From Marinoscillum furvescens DSM 4134 (GTDB lineage: Bacteria; Bacteroidota; Bacteroidia; Cytophagales; Cyclobacteriaceae), in assembly GCF_003386095.1 (NCBI RefSeq), contig NZ_QREG01000018.1, forward strand, positions 1-64,000: DNA of 64,000 nucleotides, read 5' to 3'. The position numbers and the translations under genes are program-made. This document shows positions 54,983 through 63,922 of the stretch, in pieces. The notes under the pieces were generated by a model that saw only the letters and a program-made list of their open reading frames with translations, did no database searches and was not told the DNA's origin. Numbering within the stretch: position 1 is the stretch's first letter; each line of letters starts with the position of its first letter.

Positions 54983-57070
54983 ATGCAGCGTATAGTGAAT
55001 AGTCTCGTACTTTTTGTGATTTACACGGTCATAGGGTACACTGTGAGTGGTCAAACCGCCGAAGTGAAGATAGATGCCAGTGTGCAAAGGTACCTGGGTG
55101 ATGTGTCGGAGCTCAACCGTAAAACATACTTTAACATTCACTCATCAGGATATAACGACCCGGATGTACAGCAGTTTCTGAGTGATTATGATGTATACCT
55201 TGGGCGAGGCTTTTGGTCTCCCTTTGGCTTTGCCAAAAACAAAATGGGAGAAACAGGGAAGTATCCAGAGCACAAGCAAGGCGATAACAGCTTGCGGCCA
55301 GTACAGGTAGGTCACGTGGCTACCGATCACCCTAAAAACGTGGTACGCTATTCCACAGATGTGGAAGTAGCTGCCAACTGGGCGGTCAACTATTACGAAA
55401 ACTGGGTAGACCAGGGAGGAAGGCCAGAGTTCTATGAAGTGATGAACGAGCCTTTCGTACATGCAGGAGATGAGGTCTTCAAGGCCGAACAGCCAGATGC
55501 CGACAAAATGCGCCTGCGCATGGCGGAATGGTACGGCACCATAGGTAAGAAAATTCATGAAAGCCAGGCCCTGGCCAATATGAAAGTAATTGGATATTCT
55601 AGTGCATGGCCTTCGCTCGAGCTTTGGGATTTCAAACACTGGAACACGCGCATGAAAATGTTTATGGATGTGGCCGGTGAGCACATGGATGGATTTGCTA
55701 CCCACCTGTACGACGGTATCAATGTGACCGGGCAGGACACCAAACGTTCGGGCAGCAATTCGGAGGCTATTTTGGACCTTATAGAAGCGTATAGTTACGT
55801 GAAGTGGGGGATAGTTAAGCCTCATGCCATTACCGAATATGGAGGAATAGAAAAAGGCTACCCGGCAGAATACAGTGACATGAAAAGCATCCAAAGCATT
55901 CGCTCAATGAACCGCATCATTATGGGGCTGATGGAACGTGAAAATGACATGCTGATCAGCATTCCGTTTATTGGTGATAAAGCAAAGTGGCACCTCACCG
56001 CTGCCAACAACTACAACCCGTACGGCTCTGTGCTTTTTATACCTACCAATCTTGGAGAGCCCAACCCGGAAGGCTGGGAATATTCTGCTCGGATTTTATT
56101 TTTTGAATTATGGAAAGGAGTGAAGGGAGAACGCCTCCACATCCAGTCGACCAACCCAGATGTACAAGTACAGGCATTCAAGGATGGTGATAAAATCTAT
56201 GTACTACTTAACAGCTTGTCTGAGGAAACCATAGAAACGGAAATGGCATGGAACAATCTGGGAGAGAATTTTGGTGCGGATGTTCGCTCATTGATGATTT
56301 ATCCAGACAAGGATCCTGAGTATACCACAGAGCACCTCAATTCATTGCCAGTGTCTGTTTCATTGCGTGCAGGGGAGACGGTCAACTATATTGTGACGCT
56401 CAAGGAAGATTCCGAGTTTTCCAATTCCATCATAACCAAAAAGTATTATGCGACTAATTATCTAGAGCCTATCACCATCAATAAGCCTATCACTTTTGAA
56501 TATTCGGATGTGGAGACAGGCACAGGCTATGCTACGTTACGCATGAGTATAGGCCGAAAACACAATGTTTCTAAAAAGCCTACTGTGACTGTAAATGGAA
56601 AAACGGTAGCTGTACCAGACAACTGGAAAGGGTATGATCAGGCTAATAGAGAGGACTTTTTTGGAATGATCGAAATACCAGTGCCTATGAGCTATCTGTC
56701 TGAAAATGCTACCGTGAAAGTTACTTTTCCAGACAATGGAGGGCATCTGGCAGCCATGATTTTGCAAGTGGAAAAATTCACCAAAGACGTGGAGGTAGAA
56801 TCACCTGTGATATTGGACGCTACTTCTCAGGGCTGTCTCGTATACCCAAATCCAATGCGTGATGAAGTAACACTGACATGGGATGCCGCTCTTAATCAGA
56901 ATGTATCCATTTCCATAGTGGCATTGGATGGACGTGAAGTCTTTTCCGAACAGTTGAGAGCGTTTCCCGGAAGTGCCAGATTGCTTCCTGGCGTTATGTT
57001 GCCGGGTGTATACCAGTTGCAGGCACGATGTGGTGAGCAATATCACACTGCTCGCCTGGTAGTGCAGTAG
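54983..57070 (+). CDS. GH86 beta-agarase/beta-porphyranase, short form, T9SS
   Basis: 695 residues. Signal peptide about 1-24; GH86 barrel about 26-480 with Glu156 in EVMNEPF and Glu285 in AITEYGG; the same beta-sandwich as its paralogue (KKYYATNYLEPITINKPI); then a T9SS domain from about 618 (VYPNPMRDEVTLTWDAA). It lacks the two repeat modules and the CBM6 of the larger GH86. Long stretches of the barrel match the paralogue nearly residue for residue (LWDFxHWNTRMKMFMDVAG), so the pair arose by duplication, with the haloperoxidase fusion gene between them. It may act on released or less bulky polymer. Confidence 0.95.
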   Translation: MQRIVNSLVLFVIYTVIGYTVSGQTAEVKIDASVQRYLGDVSELNRKTYFNIHSSGYNDPDVQQFLSDYDVYLGRGFWSPFGFAKNKMGETGKYPEHKQGDNSLRPVQVGHVATDHPKNVVRYSTDVEVAANWAVNYYENWVDQGGRPEFYEVMNEPFVHAGDEVFKAEQPDADKMRLRMAEWYGTIGKKIHESQALANMKVIGYSSAWPSLELWDFKHWNTRMKMFMDVAGEHMDGFATHLYDGINVTGQDTKRSGSNSEAILDLIEAYSYVKWGIVKPHAITEYGGIEKGYPAEYSDMKSIQSIRSMNRIIMGLMERENDMLISIPFIGDKAKWHLTAANNYNPYGSVLFIPTNLGEPNPEGWEYSARILFFELWKGVKGERLHIQSTNPDVQVQAFKDGDKIYVLLNSLSEETIETEMAWNNLGENFGADVRSLMIYPDKDPEYTTEHLNSLPVSVSLRAGETVNYIVTLKEDSEFSNSIITKKYYATNYLEPITINKPITFEYSDVETGTGYATLRMSIGRKHNVSKKPTVTVNGKTVAVPDNWKGYDQANREDFFGMIEIPVPMSYLSENATVKVTFPDNGGHLAAMILQVEKFTKDVEVESPVILDATSQGCLVYPNPMRDEVTLTWDAALNQNVSISIVALDGREVFSEQLRAFPGSARLLPGVMLPGVYQLQARCGEQYHTARLVVQ

Positions 57071-57151
57071 GCTGGTAGAGCCACTTCCCAATCCTTTTGG
57101 CCTTTTCTTTAGATCTCTGTTTATTTGGCTTTTTTTAAGATCCATCTACCT

Positions 57152-58585
57152 ATGACTAAGAGAATCGGCCGGCTGCTCGGACCTCTGGCCTTCATGTTTA
57201 TTGCTTTTATAGCGCATCCACAAGGCTTGTCTGCAGAAGCTCATATGACCCTGGCCTGTGCGGTTTGGGTCGCCATTTGGTGGATTACCGAAGCTGCACC
57301 CATGGCTGTAACAGCTTTACTCCCAATCTTGCTTTTTCCCCTCACTGGTGCTGTAGGCCTTAAAGAAACTACTTCAGCGTATGGCCACCCCTTTATTTTT
57401 TTATTCTTGGGTGGTTTTGTCATTGCCAAGGCACTGGAGCGTTGGGATTTACACCGACGAATAGCACTCAATATTATCTTGTTTGTCGGTACCGACATGC
57501 GAAAGATCGTTTTTGGCTTTATGCTCGCTACGGCATTTCTGAGCATGTGGATCAGCAATACCGCCACTAGTGTGATGATGCTGCCCATTGGGCTGGCTGT
57601 GGTGAGCAAACTGGAGGATGACAGCCAGGTAGATCCTATGGTGAGCACCCATTTTGGTAAAGCGCTCATGCTTGCTATTGCTTATGCGGCATCTATAGGC
57701 GGCATAGCCACACTCATCGGTACCCCACCCAACCTGGTATTTGCTGGCGTCATGCAAGAGACCTTTGGCTATGTGATTTCCTTCGAAAAATGGCTGCTGG
57801 TGGGTGTTCCTTTTTCGCTACTGATGCTCATCATATGCTGGCAGTACCTTACACGCTTTGCGTTTCCGCTTGGGAAACTCAAAATGCCCGGAGGACGCGC
57901 AGCGATTTCAGACCAAAGAAAAAAACTAGGAAAGCCAGGGTATGAAGAGAAAGCCGTGGCTGTTGTATTTGGGGTGACAGCAGTCGCATGGGTATCTAAA
58001 GCGTATGTGCTGAAGCCTTTCCTGCCAGCCATAGATGATTCGATGATCGCCCTTTTTGGAGCTATAGCGCTTTTCTTAATCCCAGCCAGGTCACGAAAAG
58101 GAGCCATTTTGCAATGGGAAGAGGCGGTGAACCTGCCATGGGGTGTGCTGTTGCTCTACGGCGGAGGGCTAGCCATAGCCGCAGCATTTAAGACTACAGG
58201 ACTTGCTACCTGGATCGGGGAGCAGCTGACGCTGTTTGGCGGCTTGCATGAGTTTGTCATGATCCTGCTAGTGGTGGCTGCTATCAACTTTCTTACCGAG
58301 ATCACCTCCAACCTGGCTACCACGGCCATGCTTCTGCCGGTGTTGGGTGCACTGGCTACTTCGCTGGGACTAGACCCACTTACCCTGATGGTAGCTGCTA
58401 CGATTGCTGCCAGCTGTGCGTTTATGCTGCCTGTAGCCACCCCGCCAAATGCCGTGGTATTTGGGTCGGGACGACTACAGGTGAGCGATATGGTGCGAGC
58501 AGGTATTTGGCTCAACCTGCTGTCTATCGTGCTGGTAAGTGTGGTGGTTTATTTGCTTGTGGGAGTGTTGCAAATATTGAGATAG
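57152..58585 (+). CDS. DASS-family (SLC13) sodium-coupled anion transporter
   Basis: 477 residues from the ATG at 57152. About eleven membrane helices, with the DASS signature SNTATSVMMLPIGLAVV and a second one, NFLTEITSNLATTAMLLP. Family substrates are dicarboxylates, sulfate and related anions. Sulfatases nearby release much sulfate, so sulfate transport is possible, but succinate or another dicarboxylate is as likely by sequence alone. It follows the second GH86 by 80 bp and converges on the SDR gene. Confidence 0.9.
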   Translation: MTKRIGRLLGPLAFMFIAFIAHPQGLSAEAHMTLACAVWVAIWWITEAAPMAVTALLPILLFPLTGAVGLKETTSAYGHPFIFLFLGGFVIAKALERWDLHRRIALNIILFVGTDMRKIVFGFMLATAFLSMWISNTATSVMMLPIGLAVVSKLEDDSQVDPMVSTHFGKALMLAIAYAASIGGIATLIGTPPNLVFAGVMQETFGYVISFEKWLLVGVPFSLLMLIICWQYLTRFAFPLGKLKMPGGRAAISDQRKKLGKPGYEEKAVAVVFGVTAVAWVSKAYVLKPFLPAIDDSMIALFGAIALFLIPARSRKGAILQWEEAVNLPWGVLLLYGGGLAIAAAFKTTGLATWIGEQLTLFGGLHEFVMILLVVAAINFLTEITSNLATTAMLLPVLGALATSLGLDPLTLMVAATIAASCAFMLPVATPPNAVVFGSGRLQVSDMVRAGIWLNLLSIVLVSVVVYLLVGVLQILR

Positions 58586-58604
58586 TATCCATTCTGAGTA
58601 GATT

Positions 58605-59414
58605 TTAAGTTACTTTGAGTGGGATGTTGTTCCCTTCTGCCAGCATTTTTGCAAACAGTTTTCTGGAAACCCGTTTGGGTATCAGTGCATTCATTGTTCG
58701 GTAAAGTCTCCCCGGAATAATGGTAGTCTTGTTTTTCATTAGAGCCGCCAATGTTTCTTCTACACATTGGGTAGTGGAGATTGGCTTGGAAGGCATTTTT
58801 TCTGGTTGGAAACCTAACTCCTTCACGATTGGCGTTTCTGTGGGAGATGTGATCAGTACGGTGACATCCACCTGGTAGCGTTTTAATTCCTCATGGAGTC
58901 CTAGTCCCAAGCTGCGAATATAAGCTCTCGTACCCGCATCGTTGGCCATGAAGGGAAGTCCATGGTCTGCACCCATTGCCGACACTAGTACGATCCCTCC
59001 TTTTTTTCTGGAAGCCATTTTTTGTCCAAAGAAACGTGAAAGTTGCAGGTGACCAACGACACTGGTTTGCACCGTATGAAGCAGCTGACTTTCTTCCTTG
59101 TGGATGAACTCACCTGGATTACCTGTCCCTGCATTGCTGACCAGCAGACCTATCTCGAGCTTGCTGCCCAGATACTTGATTTGATCGATCACTTCAGGCT
59201 TACCGATATCTCCGCTGACTACTCGGTATGATATGCCGTACTTGTCACTGAGGTATTCTCCAAGTTCTTGTAAAATATGTGTTCGCCTGGCTACAAGAAT
59301 CAGATTGATTTTGGCAGATGCCAGCTGGTGACAAAACTCGAGACCAATTCCTGATGAGGCACCAGTTACCACAGCCCAGGGACCGTATTTTTGTTGAATA
59401 GATGATAAGTTCAT
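58605..59414 (-). CDS. SDR-family protein lacking the catalytic Tyr-Lys pair
   Basis: 269 residues. The NAD(P) motif TGASSGIG (17-24), NAG (94-96) and Ser145 are present. At the active site, where relatives read ANYAATKAY, this protein reads ANDAGTRAY: Asp159 replaces Tyr and Arg163 replaces Lys. It is therefore probably not a normal dehydrogenase, and may bind cofactor as a sensor or structural protein. It is the last gene of the minus-strand signalling group, 9 bp after the DUF2141 gene. Confidence 0.85.
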   Translation of the reverse strand: MNLSSIQQKYGPWAVVTGASSGIGLEFCHQLASAKINLILVARRTHILQELGEYLSDKYGISYRVVSGDIGKPEVIDQIKYLGSKLEIGLLVSNAGTGNPGEFIHKEESQLLHTVQTSVVGHLQLSRFFGQKMASRKKGGIVLVSAMGADHGLPFMANDAGTRAYIRSLGLGLHEELKRYQVDVTVLITSPTETPIVKELGFQPEKMPSKPISTTQCVEETLAALMKNKTTIIPGRLYRTMNALIPKRVSRKLFAKMLAEGNNIPLKVT

Positions 59415-59423
59415 GGTAAAAGA

Positions 59424-59852
59424 TTAATAGTATAGAAGCTTTAGATGAAATGAAATAGGAGTTTTACTGAGTTGAAACGCTGCTTGCTCGAAACTCGGTG
59501 GGCCGAACATACTCTTTGCATTTTTGGAAGCGCAGACTCCTTCTTTTGGTATTCCCAAAAGATTTGTATCTAAAAGATTGTTAGTGTTTTCATCGTGAAT
59601 GATAGAGAAAGCGTACTCCCCTTTGGGTAGGTGATCGACCAGTAGCTTCACCGTATCATCCGCCGCCAGCGCCGTGGTACGATAGATCGCCTGGTCGCTA
59701 TCGGTGGGGAAACCATTGGCCTTATCAAATACTAGTAAAATCAGTTGCCCTGCGTGATTTTTTAGGTTAGAAACTTCAATGTCTACCTGGTTTTGCGCGT
59801 GCGATACGATAGCGACGGACCAGAGGAGGAAGCCAAGTGCTAGTTTGTACAT
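59424..59852 (-). CDS. DUF2141 secreted protein
   Basis: 142 residues from the ATG at 59852. A signal peptide (about 1-19, ending SHAQ), then a beta-sandwich DUF2141 domain (KNHAGQLILLVFDKANGFP, PKGEYAFSIIHDENTNNLLDTN). The domain's role is not known. It lies between the AraC and SDR genes on the same strand. Confidence 0.85.
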   Translation of the reverse strand: MYKLALGFLLWSVAIVSHAQNQVDIEVSNLKNHAGQLILLVFDKANGFPTDSDQAIYRTTALAADDTVKLLVDHLPKGEYAFSIIHDENTNNLLDTNLLGIPKEGVCASKNAKSMFGPPSFEQAAFQLSKTPISFHLKLLYY

Positions 59853-59926
59853 GATTGCTTCGTTTGTTTCAAACAAAGCTTATTCAGAAGGGAGATGCTT
59901 TTTTGTGAGAACAGCTCACCTATTTG

Positions 59927-60769
59927 TCAATTTGGGTCAATGTTGAATTTTCGGTATTCACTTGGGGTTTGCTGGGAGTAGGTTTTGAAAGATTTTGTGA
60001 AGTGAGGAAGGTCTTTAAAGCCCGTTTGGTGTGCAATATCACCAATACCCAGCGTGGTTTCCTGTAGCAGTTTGGCGGCCTTTTCCAAGCGGTTTTTCTT
60101 TAGGTATTCGGCAGGGCTTTCGTTGTAGGTAGCTTTAAACTTTCGCTTGAACGTAGAGATACTCATGTGGCATAGGAATGCCAGGTCGGCTATGGACAAG
60201 TTAGTATGGGCATGCGCTTCAATTGTTTTTCGGAAGTCCAGGTCTGTCGGAGCAAACAGCGATCCCAGCAAGGAGGCTACTGTAGGGGCGTTTTGCGTTT
60301 GTTGGAGCAGGATGACTAATTCTCTGATTTTCAATACTAAAAGATCATCTGTAACCACTGAAGGGTGACTAAAATAATATTGTAAACCAGCAATGTAAGA
60401 TTGGATGAGCTGTTCTTCGTTGATAGCTGAGGCAAATGAGACGCCTTTGGCGAGCGCTATAGTAGGGAAATCATTTGAAAAGACTTGCCTGAGGAGGTCT
60501 TGTTGTAAGTGAATGACGATCAGCTCAAATTTTTCACCTAATGTTTCGGATAAATCCGAAAAATAGGAACCGCAGCGCATAAGAATCCCGTCTTTGGATT
60601 TGATGCTGACTTGCTCCCGTGGTGAGTTTACCGTTGTAGTTCCTGACTGCAGGTAAATGAAGCAGGCATCTTGTGGGAAATGCACCTCAAACCGAAAAGG
60701 AGGTGAAATCACTACACGTTCAATCAGGCATTTGCCCTGCAGTTTTAGTTGTTGGTGATCGATTATCAT
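59927..60769 (-). CDS. AraC-family transcriptional regulator
   Basis: 280 residues. N-terminal ligand-type region (about 20-130) and C-terminal HTH pair (about 180-275; LSIADLAFLCHMSISTFKRKFK and LGIGDIAHQTGFKDLPHFTKSF). The C-terminus FKTYSQQTPSEYRK is typical. It follows the small membrane protein by 19 bp, so it probably belongs to the two-component operon. The ligand is unknown. Confidence 0.92.
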   Translation of the reverse strand: MIIDHQQLKLQGKCLIERVVISPPFRFEVHFPQDACFIYLQSGTTTVNSPREQVSIKSKDGILMRCGSYFSDLSETLGEKFELIVIHLQQDLLRQVFSNDFPTIALAKGVSFASAINEEQLIQSYIAGLQYYFSHPSVVTDDLLVLKIRELVILLQQTQNAPTVASLLGSLFAPTDLDFRKTIEAHAHTNLSIADLAFLCHMSISTFKRKFKATYNESPAEYLKKNRLEKAAKLLQETTLGIGDIAHQTGFKDLPHFTKSFKTYSQQTPSEYRKFNIDPN

Positions 60770-60788
60770 AGGAGGGTAAGCGCGGGTT

Positions 60789-61055
60789 TTAAATCAGGAT
60801 CCACAACACCAGAACAATTAAAAAGAACACAATTGTGATGATTGCTGTTCGGATATTTTCCAGTCTTCGTTTTCTCCGGAATGACGCTTTAAAGGCTTTC
60901 AGTTCTTCCTGGCTCACCTCTTTAAACGTCATTTTAGGTGGATCGACAAACTTGTTGTCTTTCATTTTTTGAAAGGGGCTCTTTCGCTGACGGAGCTGAC
61001 GATTTTCCTCAAATCGTTTTTGGGCATCCCGAGCAAATCCGAATCCTGCAGGCAT
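60789..61055 (-). CDS. Small C-tail-anchored membrane protein, unknown function
   Basis: 88 residues from the ATG at 61055 (a longer frame from 61088 is less likely). The charged N-terminal part has RDAQKRFEENRQLRQRKSPF; a single C-terminal helix (about 68-88, TAIITIVFFLIVLVLWILI) would anchor it. I do not recognise a family. It lies 19 bp after the response regulator and 19 bp before AraC. Confidence 0.7.
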   Translation of the reverse strand: MPAGFGFARDAQKRFEENRQLRQRKSPFQKMKDNKFVDPPKMTFKEVSQEELKAFKASFRRKRRLENIRTAIITIVFFLIVLVLWILI

Positions 61056-61074
61056 ACAGTTAAAGATAATGAAT

Positions 61075-61716
61075 CTATCCCATTTCAATAATGCCTTGCT
61101 CCATAGCCTGACGCACCAGCTCGGCGGAGGTGTTTACATGCATCTTGTGCATGATATTACGTCGGTGCGTTTTTACGGTGTGTTCACTGATGCAAAGTGC
61201 ATTGGCAATGGCTTTACTGTTCATCCCCTCTGCCAGGCATTTGATGATTTCTTTTTCTCGCTCAGAGAGTTCATTGAGGCCCGACTGTGACTTGCCGCGA
61301 TTACGGAAATAGTCAAACACCTGCTCATTCACTTTTGGGTGAAAGTAATTTTTGCGAGCAGATACGGTGCGGATGGCTTCTATGAGCTCTGGTTTAGAGG
61401 CATCTTTTAGAATGTAGCCTTGTGCTCCTTTTTCCAGGGCTTCCTTCACAAAACGCATGGATTGGTGCATGGTGAGCATCAGTGTAGGGTGATCAAACCC
61501 TCTTTTTTTGATCATTTTCAAGGTGGTGACACCATCCAGAATGGGCATGTCGATATCCATCAGTATGACGTCTATCTGATGCTCTTCTAATAGCGAAGGA
61601 GTTTCATGGCCGTTTTTGGTGTGAGCCACGATGGTTATGCCGTCTTCAGGCTGAAACATTGATTTCATACCTTCGGCAAAAAGATCGTGATCTTCTACGA
61701 GTAGTGCTTGTATCAT
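61075..61716 (-). CDS. LuxR/NarL-type response regulator
   Basis: 213 residues. Receiver domain 1-120 with Asp9-His10-Asp11, phospho-acceptor Asp54 (ILMDIDMP) and Lys in ILKDASK; LuxR HTH about 148-210 (LSEREKEIIKCLAEGMNSKAIANALCISEHTVKTH). It starts 2 bp after the histidine kinase, its cognate partner. The target genes are unknown; the regulator group next to it is the first candidate. Confidence 0.95.
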   Translation of the reverse strand: MIQALLVEDHDLFAEGMKSMFQPEDGITIVAHTKNGHETPSLLEEHQIDVILMDIDMPILDGVTTLKMIKKRGFDHPTLMLTMHQSMRFVKEALEKGAQGYILKDASKPELIEAIRTVSARKNYFHPKVNEQVFDYFRNRGKSQSGLNELSEREKEIIKCLAEGMNSKAIANALCISEHTVKTHRRNIMHKMHVNTSAELVRQAMEQGIIEMG

Positions 61717-61718
61717 GG

Positions 61719-63575
61719 TTATAGCAGGTTAGTGGTTAGCTGGATGGGCAGGTCTATGGTCACCGTAGTACCGCTAGATGGATGGCTGTCAAACTGTATA
61801 TCACCGCCCCGGTCCGCTACCATACTCATCAGGCTGGTGAGTCCCATGCCATTGGCATGTTGAGTTACAGCGTCCAGATCGAAGCCCTTGCCATCGTCTT
61901 GCACCATGATGTTCATGATCTGCTCGTCCGTATAGCAAGTTAGTGAAATGGCAATATTTGATGCGCCGGCATGTTTTAAAATATTGCTTACCAGCTCTTG
62001 TATAATGCGGTAAATGGTGATTTCACTAGAAGAATCCAGCGCTTCATCGCCCATAGATGCCGAAAACTCTACTTCTACATCACCGGATTGCTCCAGGTGT
62101 GTGCTCAGTTCTTTCAGTGCCGGGATCAACCCAAAGTTGTCAGAAATACCCATGTTGAGCGCATGAGACAAGCTGCGGATGTCCGTACACGCCTTGTCTA
62201 CTAGTTGGGTTAACGTTTGGTGGTTGCTGATGGCGTGCTCTGGAATGCCATTGATGTTTACCTTGATGGTGGCTAGCAAGCTGCCAAAGTGGTTGTGAAG
62301 CTCTTCAGCGATGCGCTTGCGTTCGTTTTCTTGCCCACTGATCATTGCGTGTAGTGCTTTGGACTCCTGCTGGTTTAGCAGGTCTTTGATGCGGTGGTCA
62401 TGTTGCTTTCGCTCGGCCTGTGAAATGATCTTTTCAGTCTCGAACCTTTGACGGAAGTATAGCAGCACTACCAGCGACAGGATCAGTAATACTACGGCCG
62501 TGGCGATGTATGCACGGTTGAGCATGCGGTCTTTTTCCAACAAATCGATTTCCTTTTCGCGCAAGCTCACTTCATAGTCAGTGCGTAGATCGGCTATATT
62601 TTGAACAGTAGCCAGGTTGGTCACACTGTCTCTGTATTGAATGAAACTTCTGTAGTGTGCAAGCGCCAGCACGGGATCTCCGGATTGTTCCGTGAAATGG
62701 GATAATTTCTCATGCGCATCACTGATTTGCTGCTTGAGTTTGGTCTCCAAAGCCAGGGATAGACTTTTCTTGGCATATTTAATGGCCGAGGCATAGTCTT
62801 CTTTATCGCCATAAATGTCCGCCATGGCCAGCAGATAAAAGCAAATGGGGTAGTAATCTGACGAAGCCTGCAAGATGATAATCGCCTCTTCGATGTTTTG
62901 CTCTGCTTGCTCATGATTTCCCAAATAAGCCAGAGCCATTCCGGCATTACCTTTGGCATAAGCCACACCTGTGGGATATCGAGATAGTTCAAATAGTAAT
63001 TTTGCCTGCTCAAAATAATGCAGTGCACTGTCGTATGCTCCATAGGTCAGGTATTCGTCACCGGTATTGAGTATTACAGAAGCTAGCGTGATGGTGTCTG
63101 CATCAGTTTTGATCAGATCAATTGCCATGTGGTAGTAATGGATGGCATTTTGATGATTTTCTAGCAATGTGTATATGTCTGCTATGGAGCTGTAGCAGGT
63201 GCCAATTCCAGTAACGTAATTGATTTTTTTTGCGCATTCAATAGCACTGAGATAGGATTTTAAGGCTTCATCCAGATCCCCTAGGGAGCGTTGTTTATTT
63301 CCTTTTTGTAAATACCCCCGGTAGCAGTATCTGCTGTTTCCCTGGGATTCGGCTAAAGCAATAAGCTGATTGGCATAATCAATAGCCAGTTCTAGGTTTT
63401 GGACCTCATGGAAGGATATATTTCTTAAGGCTTCCAGTCTTTCAGATACGGAGAGCTTTTTGTTTTTGATCGCAACCTTCAGACTATCGGCAATAGATTG
63501 ATTTTGCCCAGATAAACTCTGGGCAAAAATCAACAATAAGCAAGCGATAACTAGCTTATGGGTACTTTGAAGCAT
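61719..63575 (-). CDS. TPR-containing HisKA_3 sensor histidine kinase
   Basis: 618 residues. Signal peptide 1-23; about seven TPR units (45-325) in the periplasm; a membrane helix about 355-374; a coiled coil; HisKA_3 with phospho-acceptor His427 (ERKRIAEELHNHF); and HATPase_c about 520-618 (IQELVSNILKHAG, DDGKGFD, GMGLTSLMSM, SSGTTVTIDLP). A NarX/DesK-like kinase for the response regulator next to it. The TPR part presumably senses a protein partner or peptide. Confidence 0.94.
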   Translation of the reverse strand: MLQSTHKLVIACLLLIFAQSLSGQNQSIADSLKVAIKNKKLSVSERLEALRNISFHEVQNLELAIDYANQLIALAESQGNSRYCYRGYLQKGNKQRSLGDLDEALKSYLSAIECAKKINYVTGIGTCYSSIADIYTLLENHQNAIHYYHMAIDLIKTDADTITLASVILNTGDEYLTYGAYDSALHYFEQAKLLFELSRYPTGVAYAKGNAGMALAYLGNHEQAEQNIEEAIIILQASSDYYPICFYLLAMADIYGDKEDYASAIKYAKKSLSLALETKLKQQISDAHEKLSHFTEQSGDPVLALAHYRSFIQYRDSVTNLATVQNIADLRTDYEVSLREKEIDLLEKDRMLNRAYIATAVVLLILSLVVLLYFRQRFETEKIISQAERKQHDHRIKDLLNQQESKALHAMISGQENERKRIAEELHNHFGSLLATIKVNINGIPEHAISNHQTLTQLVDKACTDIRSLSHALNMGISDNFGLIPALKELSTHLEQSGDVEVEFSASMGDEALDSSSEITIYRIIQELVSNILKHAGASNIAISLTCYTDEQIMNIMVQDDGKGFDLDAVTQHANGMGLTSLMSMVADRGGDIQFDSHPSSGTTVTIDLPIQLTTNLL

Positions 63576-63577
63576 TG

Positions 63578-63922
63578 TCAGTTGTTAATAGAGATTTTAG
63601 GGTCTTCGGTATAATCATTTCCTCCATAAGATACAGTGATTGTGTACTCTACATCGCCTGACTGAGCTTGTATAGCACCTATGGAGATCACCTCATTAAT
63701 ATTTCCTGAAGGGGATGGTGTCGTGCTAAACGGACAGCTTCCACTTGTAAAATTAAATGAGATAGCAACCTGGGAGCTTTGAGCAGAAGGTACGTTTCCT
63801 TGTCTTACGATGATCGCCACATTATCACCCGTATGTATTCTCATTTTATTCGGGCTCATGTTGAGATAGCAGTTTCCAGAGTCGTCCTGAAATATTTCTG
63901 CGATTAAAATTCGGTTTGCCAT
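63578..63922 (-). CDS. Small beta-rich protein, possibly cupredoxin-fold-like
   Basis: 114 residues, ATG at 63922, no signal peptide. The pattern MRIHTGDNVAIIVRQG followed by a Cys-containing strand (FTSGSCPFS) and the C-terminal DVEYTITVSYGGNDYTEDPKISI resemble small Bacteroidota proteins of cupredoxin-like fold that end in DPKI. No copper-ligand set is evident. Its stop is 2 bp from the kinase start, so it heads the signalling operon. Family assignment is tentative. Confidence 0.6.
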   Translation of the reverse strand: MANRILIAEIFQDDSGNCYLNMSPNKMRIHTGDNVAIIVRQGNVPSAQSSQVAISFNFTSGSCPFSTTPSPSGNINEVISIGAIQAQSGDVEYTITVSYGGNDYTEDPKISINN

